Source: Candidatus Levyibacteriota bacterium
GTDB taxonomy: Bacteria > Patescibacteriota > Microgenomatia > Levybacterales > UBA12049
Direction: 5' to 3'
DNA: 14,278 bases
Assembly: GCA_016192645.1 (NCBI GenBank)
Contig: JACPTT010000063.1
Location: 1-14,278 of the forward strand
The translations under genes and the position numbers were made by a program. Of this stretch, positions 8,187-13,139 are shown piece after piece (position 1 is the stretch's first letter; every line of letters starts with the position of its first letter). The notes under the pieces are model-generated. The model was given only the letters and a program-made list of their open reading frames with translations. It was not told the origin of the DNA and searched no databases.

Positions 8187-8221
8187 TTCTATTTCGAGCT
8201 TTAGTGAGAAACAAGCTTTGC

Positions 8222-8491
8222 TTATTCTTTCAATCCAAGTTTTTTATTTATACTTAGGGTTCGCTTTTTATCTACTTTTGCCAAAAAATTAATAAGCCTG
8301 CGTCTTTTTGCAATCATAGAGAGAAGTCCGCGCCTGCTGTGCACATCGTGCAGATGCGCCTTTAAGTGCTCTGTTAAGCGATCAATTCTTTTGGTAAGAA
8401 GAGCTATCTGAACTTCTGGACTTCCTGTGTCACCTTCTACTGTTTGAAATTGTTTGATGATTTCTTGCTTTTGGATTGGACTAAGCGGCAT
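8222..8491 (-). CDS. rpsO: 30S ribosomal protein S15 (uS15)
   Basis: 89 residues, the standard length. S15 is an early-binding 30S protein on the central domain of 16S rRNA, and forms the B4 bridge to the 50S. The signature DTGSPEVQIALLTKRIDRLT is followed by EHLKAHLHDVHSRRGLLSMI and AKRRRLINFLAKVD, covering the known rRNA-contacting residues. A strong predicted promoter lies immediately upstream, and pnp follows 35 bases downstream. The predicted 5' UTR is only about 25 bases, AT-rich and without a Shine-Dalgarno, too short for the structured autoregulatory leaders known for S15 in E. coli or Bacillus-type bacteria. Function is certain; the absence of autoregulation is inference. Confidence 0.98.
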   Translation of the reverse strand: MPLSPIQKQEIIKQFQTVEGDTGSPEVQIALLTKRIDRLTEHLKAHLHDVHSRRGLLSMIAKRRRLINFLAKVDKKRTLSINKKLGLKE

Positions 8492-8522
8492 ATAAATATT
8501 TGTTAAAAAATTGTTGAGATAG

Positions 8523-8551
8523 ATTATAGCAGGTTTGCTCTAAAGAATCAA
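8523..8551 (-). promoter_or_regulatory. Predicted σ70-type promoter for rpsO-pnp
   Basis: On the - strand, -35 TTGATT (8546-8551), a 17-base spacer and -10 TATAAT (8523-8528), with TGC just before the -10 forming an extended -10. The start site should be near 8516, leaving about 25 bases of 5' UTR before the ATG at 8491. The -35 overlaps the TGA stop of the upstream DHH-like gene. This is the best promoter match in the window and probably lets rpsO, pnp and following genes be transcribed independently of nusA-infB. Confidence 0.75.
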
Positions 8552-9483
8552 ACGAGGGTTGAGCCTTTGTAAACTTTTGGCGCCAGCCAATCAGACGGAG
8601 GTTCTTCTTGATCTTGCCGATCTTGCCCAAAGTCTTCTTCTTGAATCTGAGATTGAACTTGGGGCAGCGGCTTTGTTTTATCCGCCGGCTGGCGGATTTT
8701 GGGAGGAGTAAAAGAAAAATCTTGCAAAGCAGTGTCTTCATATTTTGGACTTGCCTTTCTTACGGCTCCTTTTTTTATAAGTAGCCCTGCCATCTCAAAT
8801 GCCAAAAAACTGGTTGTTGGTTTTTGAAAGTTATCGGTTGCAAACGATAACCCAGATAGCAAATTTTGCGCGCTATCAATATCCAAAGGCAGCCCTAAGG
8901 AGTTAATAAGATTTGCCACCTGCTCACAAACCGAGGAGAAGCGGGGGGAACCCAAAACAAGATCGCCAAAACCCTGATTATCAACCTTATTATCTATATT
9001 AACAACTGTTGCATCTTTAAGCATCTCGGGATTGAAAAGGTTGCCTAAATCAGATAACCTAGCAGTGCCAATAACAAAAAGAAGTCCGGCAAAATTTCCT
9101 CCTCCTCTTTTATAACTTATTTCTTTTTCCGAAAAAGACAGCCCGGCATTTCCTGCCTTAACAATTATATTGAGGTATCCGTCTTCAAGAGTATAAGAAA
9201 CCTTCTCTATCTCTCCTTCTTTGTATGGAAAAGAAACAACAAGATCTGCGCCATCTGTCGCAAGAGCTGTTCTTACTTTATCTATGCCAACAAGAGATGA
9301 AACTTCAACAAGAGGCTCTGTTGGACAAGCAATAACCACATCTTTACTACTTGATTGCAAAGAAAGATAAAGAGCAAGAGCGGCTCCCATTTCATCAATT
9401 CCTGAATTTTTCCCAACCGCGATAGCAATCTTTTCGTTACTTGCTATAAGCTCTTTTAATTTCTGGAGTGTTTTTTCTTCCAT
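8548..9483 (-). CDS. Degenerate DHH/NrnA-like protein, probably non-catalytic
   Basis: 311 residues in the slot between infB and rpsO, where many bacteria carry the DHH phosphoesterase nrnA. Residues about 5-245 can be laid along the DHH domain: KLKELIASNEKIAIAV is followed by GIDEMGAALALYLSL in place of the usual HxxPDxDAxGSxLAL; VVNIDNKVDNQGFGDL (about 160-175) sits where NIDHHxxNxxFGD is expected; and LLSGLSFATDNFQKPTTS (about 208-225) where LLxGIxTDTGxF is expected. Thus DHH reads DNK and other metal-binding residues are missing. The C-terminal DHHA1 substrate domain (GGGHxxAAG) is absent, replaced from about 245 by a Pro/Gln/Asp-rich, probably disordered tail (QSQIQEEDFGQDRQDQEEPP) containing a palindromic repeat at 8680-8697. 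The frame is long and intact, so it appears to be maintained as a protein. Any nuclease activity is unlikely; its role is unknown. No Shine-Dalgarno at the ATG. Confidence 0.75.
   Translation of the reverse strand: MEEKTLQKLKELIASNEKIAIAVGKNSGIDEMGAALALYLSLQSSSKDVVIACPTEPLVEVSSLVGIDKVRTALATDGADLVVSFPYKEGEIEKVSYTLEDGYLNIIVKAGNAGLSFSEKEISYKRGGGNFAGLLFVIGTARLSDLGNLFNPEMLKDATVVNIDNKVDNQGFGDLVLGSPRFSSVCEQVANLINSLGLPLDIDSAQNLLSGLSFATDNFQKPTTSFLAFEMAGLLIKKGAVRKASPKYEDTALQDFSFTPPKIRQPADKTKPLPQVQSQIQEEDFGQDRQDQEEPPSDWLAPKVYKGSTLV
8680..8697. repeat. Palindrome inside the DHH-like gene
   Basis: Perfect 7-base arms ATCCGCC and GGCGGAT flank a 4-base GGCT centre. It is translated in frame as IRQPAD in the disordered tail of the DHH-like protein. 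ATCCGCC-type palindromes are recalled as common short repeats in CPR genomes; a genome-wide copy count is not available here. Confidence 0.6.
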
Positions 9484-9500
9484 AAATGGATTTATTTAAA

Positions 9501-9516
9501 CTTCGCTTTAGCGAAG
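9501..9516. repeat. Hairpin between infB and the DHH-like gene
   Basis: CTTCGCT, a TT centre and AGCGAAG form a perfect inverted repeat in the 50-base gap. As - strand RNA it folds as a 6-base stem with a TAAA loop, followed by TTTAAATAAAT. That could be a weak intrinsic terminator or attenuator after infB, but the T-run is poor, so it may instead be another dispersed palindrome. Confidence 0.5.
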
Positions 9517-9533
9517 CAGTGAACAAACTCTGT

Positions 9534-11138
9534 TTATGCATGGCATACTAACACATCTTTGACTTCAAAGTCAAGAAAGGGAGAAAGAATAACTCCTGCC
9601 TCTTGCCCTTTTTCCACCTTTGAGATTGGGTTTTTGCCTTGACGCAAAGATGTAATCGTGGCTTCTCCAATCACTTCATCTCCCCGCAGAAGTCGCGCTC
9701 TGTCTCCTTTTGCTACTCTTCCCTCCAAAACCACTACTCCCAAAACAAATGTTTTCTCAAAGGGAAAACGCGCCGACACCCGTGCTTGACCCAAAATTTT
9801 TTCCTCAAGGGCTATTCTTTTACCTTCTAAGGCATCCTTTATTTCATCTATCAACTCATAAATAATCGCATAGTTCTTTAGCAAAACCTTCTCAACTGCG
9901 GCCAGTCTTAAAACATCATTTCTTATTTTTGTGTTAAAACCCAAAATTATTGCCCCTGTTGATTTTGCCAGTAAAACATCAGCCTCTGACACTTCTCCGG
10001 TTTTTTGAGAAACAATCTGAACTGATTTTGGCAGTGCTGAAGCAATTGCTTCCAAAGAACCAAGTGTATCGGCACAAATAATAACGGGGAGAACAGTCTC
10101 TTTTAATTCTTTTAAAGCGCGGGGAGCCTCGATTAAGTGAGAGGTGACGGCACCAGCGGGTGACGCGAGCGGAGGGCTCCCAAGGAGCGCATCTGCGTTC
10201 GCAGCGTCAGCAAGACTAGCAGGAGCACCTTGGGAGGAGCGAGCGGCAGGACCCGCTGAATGTGAAACAGGACCCCGAGCGATTTCGTTCATCTCTGATT
10301 TTTTTAGAACTATTCCTCCAACGGAGGGCACTTTTTCAAAGCCTAAAATCTCAACCGCTTCTCCAACTGTTGCTCTTTGCACCTTCTGCCCCTTATCATT
10401 TACCAGCGAACGCACCTTGCCCTCCTGACCTTCGCAGATTATTTCATCTCGAAGTGCTAAAGCCCCTTCTTTAATTACAACCGTTGCCAGCGCTCCGGAT
10501 CGCAAATCAAGTTTGGACTCAATAACAATTGCTTTTAACTCCTCTTTTTTAGATTTTTGAGAAACCGAACTCGGATTTAGATCTGAAACTAAAAGAATTA
10601 ATTCCAAAAGCTCTTTAATGTTTTTGCCTGTTTTGGCTGAAACCTCAATTGTTGGCACATCGCCGCCCCTTCCCTCAAGCATAACTTTCTCTTTGAGAAG
10701 CTGTTGTTTTACCTTCTCCGGATTTTTACTAGGCAGATCTGACATGGTCAAAACCACAATAAAAGGGATTTTTGAATCTAAAAGAAGCGTTATACTCTCT
10801 TTTGTCTGAGGCATCACGCCGTCAACGGAAGACACTACCAATAAACCAATGTCTGCCACCTGCGCCCCGCGAGAGCGCATTTTGGAAAAGGTCTCATGCC
10901 CCGGAGTATCAATAAAAGTTATTTTTCGATGATATTTTTCGTGAAGAACTTCAATGCTTGAGGCGCCAATCTTTTGCGTAATACCTCCGTGTTCTCTTTG
11001 GGCGATATCGGTTTTTCGAATGCTGTCAAGAAGGGTTGTTTTGCCGTGATCTACATGTCCCAAAACCGCCACAACTGGCGGATAGAGTTTTGTTTGTTTT
11101 TCAACTGATTGTTTTGCTGCTGTTTTGTTCTTGGCCAT
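9534..11138 (-). CDS. infB: Translation initiation factor IF-2, short form
   Basis: About 534 residues with almost no N-terminal extension. IF-2 is the GTPase that recruits fMet-tRNA to the 30S and promotes subunit joining. G1 GHVDHGKT (27-34), G2 GGITQ (51-55), G3 DTPGHETF (77-84) and G5 SAKTG (167-171) are standard. G4 is TMSD (131-134) instead of NKxD. Domain II ends near 285. A low-complexity Ala/Pro/Gly/Ser insert (about 289-335) encoded by a palindromic element precedes domain III (CADTLGSLEAIASAL). The C2 domain has SLRQGK and GQEAG where SLKR(Y)KDD and xECG are typical. The ATG at 11138 is 19 bases past the nusA stop and gives MAKNKTAAK. A longer frame from 11198 would overlap nusA by about 40 bases with a poly-Arg/Lys start and is not preferred. 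Confidence 0.95.
   Translation of the reverse strand: MAKNKTAAKQSVEKQTKLYPPVVAVLGHVDHGKTTLLDSIRKTDIAQREHGGITQKIGASSIEVLHEKYHRKITFIDTPGHETFSKMRSRGAQVADIGLLVVSSVDGVMPQTKESITLLLDSKIPFIVVLTMSDLPSKNPEKVKQQLLKEKVMLEGRGGDVPTIEVSAKTGKNIKELLELILLVSDLNPSSVSQKSKKEELKAIVIESKLDLRSGALATVVIKEGALALRDEIICEGQEGKVRSLVNDKGQKVQRATVGEAVEILGFEKVPSVGGIVLKKSEMNEIARGPVSHSAGPAARSSQGAPASLADAANADALLGSPPLASPAGAVTSHLIEAPRALKELKETVLPVIICADTLGSLEAIASALPKSVQIVSQKTGEVSEADVLLAKSTGAIILGFNTKIRNDVLRLAAVEKVLLKNYAIIYELIDEIKDALEGKRIALEEKILGQARVSARFPFEKTFVLGVVVLEGRVAKGDRARLLRGDEVIGEATITSLRQGKNPISKVEKGQEAGVILSPFLDFEVKDVLVCHA
10155..10257. repeat. Nested palindromic element inserted in infB
   Basis: A GC-rich block of about 103 bases. 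Outer arms are AGCGGGT (10155-10161) and ACCCGCT (10251-10257). Middle arms are CTCCCAAGG (10177-10185) and CCTTGGGAG (10228-10236). A central hairpin has CTGCG and CGCAG around TT (10193-10204). GCGAGCGG occurs twice in direct orientation (10165-10172, 10239-10246). It is translated in frame as an Ala/Pro/Ser/Gly-rich linker between IF-2 domains II and III. The nested symmetry and base composition, unlike the flanking gene, suggest an inserted element. Confidence 0.7.
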
Positions 11139-11157
11139 ATAGTCACTAAACACCTGC

Positions 11158-12126
11158 TCATTTTTTTTCTGCTTTTTCTTCCTTCTCCTCAATCTCAATC
11201 CTGTATCCGGTCAGTTTTGAGGCACGACGAACATTTTGTCCTTCTTTGCCAATCGCCAGCGATAATTCTTCTTTAGCAACAAAAACGTGAGCTATTTTAG
11301 CGTCTGCGTCTACCTCAACACGAAGATCCTTTGCTGGAGAAAGGGCTTGGGCAATGTAATTTTTTGGATCATCTTGCCACTGAATAACATCTATTCTTTC
11401 AAGCCCCCCTAATTCTTGAATAACAGCCTGAACCCTAACTCCCTTTTGCCCGACACAACTTCCAACCGGATCAATTCCTGCCTGATCTGAAAAAACCGCA
11501 ATCTTTGAGCGATTTCCCGGCTCTCTTGCAATTGCCTTAATAACCACACTCCCCTGTGCCACTTCTGGAACTTCTCTTTTAAAAAGGCCTTCTAAAAGAC
11601 CACTATGGGCTCTAGAAACAATAATCTCATCGCCTTTTAATCCTGCTCTTATCTCAACAAGAAAAACCGCCAACCTTTGATTCAGGTTATATCTTTCATT
11701 TGGAATTTGTTCGCTTGGCGGCATAATGCCCTCGGTTTTGCCAATATCAACAATCACATTTGGACCGGCAAAGCGAAGCACCATGCCGTTAACAACAGAG
11801 CCAATTCTTACTTTATAATCGGCAAAAATTGCCTCTTTTTCTTTTTCTCTGATTTTTTGAAGGATTACTTGTTTGGCGGTTTGGGCAGCAATTCGCCCAA
11901 ATCCAGGAGGAGTCACATCAGTCTCTTTGTGAAAGATATGAGCTTCGCCGGTATTTTGGTCAAGTGAAGCGGTATATTCCTCAACTTCAATTCCCGGGTG
12001 GTCTTTTCGGTAAGCTGCTAAAATGGCGTTTTTTACGGTTTCCAGAACCACCGAAACATCAACCCCGCGCTCGTTGGCAACCTGATTTAGCGCTAATGCA
12101 AATTCGCTTCTTTGTACTGCCGGCAT
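11158..12126 (-). CDS. nusA: Transcription termination/antitermination factor NusA
   Basis: 322 residues, a compact complete NusA that binds RNA polymerase and nascent RNA to control pausing, termination and antitermination. The N-terminal polymerase-binding domain spans about 1-100 (FALALNQVANERGVDVSVVL, AILAAYRKDHPG). The S1 domain spans about 105-175 (VRIGSVVNGMVLRF, VIVDIGKTEGIMP). KH1 carries DPVGSCVGQKGVRVQAVIQE (about 219-238) and KH2 AIGKEGQNVRRASKLTGYRI (about 291-310). The acidic C-terminal repeats of E. coli NusA are absent, as in most bacteria; the protein ends in an E/K-rich tail. A predicted promoter lies directly upstream, with the start site only a few bases from the ATG. infB follows after 19 bases. 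The rimP gene that commonly precedes nusA is not present here. Confidence 0.97.
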   Translation of the reverse strand: MPAVQRSEFALALNQVANERGVDVSVVLETVKNAILAAYRKDHPGIEVEEYTASLDQNTGEAHIFHKETDVTPPGFGRIAAQTAKQVILQKIREKEKEAIFADYKVRIGSVVNGMVLRFAGPNVIVDIGKTEGIMPPSEQIPNERYNLNQRLAVFLVEIRAGLKGDEIIVSRAHSGLLEGLFKREVPEVAQGSVVIKAIAREPGNRSKIAVFSDQAGIDPVGSCVGQKGVRVQAVIQELGGLERIDVIQWQDDPKNYIAQALSPAKDLRVEVDADAKIAHVFVAKEELSLAIGKEGQNVRRASKLTGYRIEIEEKEEKAEKK

Positions 12127-12135
12127 AGTTTCGTA

Positions 12136-12164
12136 AGTATACCAGATTCTGCTCTAGGCTTCAA
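12136..12164 (-). promoter_or_regulatory. Predicted promoter for nusA-infB
   Basis: On the - strand, -35 TTGAAG (12159-12164), a 17-base spacer and -10 TATACT (12136-12141), with TGG before the -10 forming an extended -10. The -10 ends 9 bases before the nusA ATG, so the 5' UTR would be about 3 bases or none. The AT-rich stretch just upstream, including the perfect palindrome TTAAATAATTTAA (12180-12192), could act as an UP element or operator. Confidence 0.65.
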
Positions 12165-12209
12165 TTGAAAATCTTTTGCTTAAATAATTTAAATCCTTTA
12201 AGTAGGGGA

Positions 12210-12296
12210 GTTCGAGGCCCGACCCCTGGGGCTTCGGCCGTGAGTCTTTCGACCCTGAGCTCAAGACCGAAGGGCTTAGCCGAATCGGTCGGCGCA
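12210..12296. repeat. GC-rich hairpin cluster between hydrolase gene and nusA
   Basis: Visibly GC-rich against AT-rich flanks, with three potential hairpins. At 12216-12239, GGCC.GA pairs with TCGGCC around CCCCTGGGG. At 12248-12271, TTCG and CGAA enclose an imperfect stem centred on TGAGCTCA. At 12279-12293, GCCGA and TCGGC surround a 5-base loop. The middle unit resembles the TCGACCCTGAGC-type palindromes recalled from CPR genomes. As RNA it could form a structured 3' end for the hydrolase mRNA, but no T-run marks a standard terminator. No reading frame of note. Confidence 0.6.
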
Positions 12297-12300
12297 TAAA

Positions 12301-12870
12301 CTATTGGGATAATTTTAGAACCGAATCCAAAACAACTGGAAGTTGTGTAATTCCATCATCGCTACTAAAATGCTTCATGTTATGCATTACTATTGTTTCT
12401 GCTCCTAATTTTTCTTTGTAAATTTTACTATGTTTAACTGGTACCCAGGGGTCATCATCCGAATGGATAGCTATAAATTTATTACAATGCTTTTTAATTT
12501 TTTCCCAATTTACAGCTGTTTGAAAAAAGCTTGAGAGCTCACCTTTGTACCCGTCGTACTCTAAATCATGAGCAAAACCAGCTACTAAGATTGCACCACC
12601 AACTTTCTGATTATCTTTCAATGTTTCGAAATATCGAAGTATTGTTATACAACCAAGACTATGACCGATAAAAGAATCTGTCTTATTTGGCGTTCCAACT
12701 ATTTTTGCAAGATACGACACCCACGCCTCCATCTTTGGATGTTCAGTATCGGGCATAGCAGGGACTGTAACTTCAAATCCTTTTTCCTCTAATTTTTTCT
12801 TCAACCAAGGCCTCCAACCCTCTTCTGGATAACCCTCCCAACCATGTATAAGAAATGCTCTTTTATTCAT
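12301..12870 (-). CDS. RBBP9/YdeN-like serine hydrolase (α/β fold)
   Basis: 189 residues, the usual size for the RBBP9/YdeN family of small α/β hydrolases. The oxyanion-hole region AFLIHGWEGYPEEGWRPWL is at the N-terminus. The nucleophile elbow is GHSLG with Ser71, the acid probably lies in HSDDDPWVP (D139 or D140), and the histidine in MKHFSSDDG (H167), so the triad appears complete. No signal peptide, so probably cytoplasmic. Natural substrates of this family are largely unknown; an esterase or peptidase-like activity is plausible but unproven. The ATG overlaps the end of the upstream small membrane protein gene by 8 bases, indicating co-translation. The GC-rich hairpin cluster lies just after the stop. 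Confidence 0.88.
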   Translation of the reverse strand: MNKRAFLIHGWEGYPEEGWRPWLKKKLEEKGFEVTVPAMPDTEHPKMEAWVSYLAKIVGTPNKTDSFIGHSLGCITILRYFETLKDNQKVGGAILVAGFAHDLEYDGYKGELSSFFQTAVNWEKIKKHCNKFIAIHSDDDPWVPVKHSKIYKEKLGAETIVMHNMKHFSSDDGITQLPVVLDSVLKLSQ

Positions 12871-13135
12871 TTTTATAAAAATATTTCTTCCAGAGATTTT
12901 TGAAGAATGGGAGAGTTAAGGTTGAAAGTAAAAATCCAAACGAAGGAACAATTGCGTTTAGCCACGGCTCTTTAATTTGTATTGCCGAAAGATAAAAACC
13001 AATTGCAATGTAAGTAAGAGTGATCAATAAAATTCTTCTTGTATAACTTGTCTCCCAGCGCTTATCTAGTTCGACATTTTTATTTCGCCCTTCTATTCTT
13101 GCCACCCTTTTTTCCAAATCATCGATACTTGTCAT
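12863..13135 (-). CDS. Small two-helix membrane protein, hypothetical
   Basis: About 90 residues. A charged N-terminal helix with coiled-coil character (SIDDLEKRVARIEGRNKNVE, then LDKRWETSYTRR) precedes two probable membrane helices (residues about 34-53 and 57-77, broken at KEPWLN) and a basic end (KNLWKKYFYKNE). Similar short proteins are recalled from many CPR genomes, without known function. The ATG at 13135 is 4 bases after the dnaJ stop. The frame extends upstream to 13174, but that would overlap dnaJ and add a Lys-rich stretch, so MTSIDDLE is preferred. It overlaps the hydrolase start by 8 bases. The pair may be functionally linked, for instance membrane tethering of the hydrolase; this is speculation. 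Confidence 0.7.
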   Translation of the reverse strand: MTSIDDLEKRVARIEGRNKNVELDKRWETSYTRRILLITLTYIAIGFYLSAIQIKEPWLNAIVPSFGFLLSTLTLPFFKNLWKKYFYKNE

Positions 13136-13139
13136 ATGA

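Noticed and set aside
8187..8215. Possible pnp promoter, TTGTTT with a 17-base spacer to TAGAAA.
   Set aside because: The -10 would overlap the pnp start codon and place the transcript start inside the gene; pnp is better explained by the rpsO promoter.
8481..8741. An 86-codon - strand frame overlapping the end of the DHH-like gene and the rpsO leader.
   Set aside because: It lies in another frame of a well-supported gene, is very Lys-rich and low-complexity, and runs through the rpsO promoter.
11139..11198. Extension of infB to an upstream start giving a poly-Arg/Lys leader.
   Set aside because: It would overlap the nusA coding end by about 40 bases, and the ATG at 11138 lies at a normal distance after the nusA stop.
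12209..12220. GTTCGAGG on the + strand looks like a tRNA T-loop.
   Set aside because: The flanking bases do not form a 5-base T-stem, and no acceptor, D or anticodon arms can be drawn around it.
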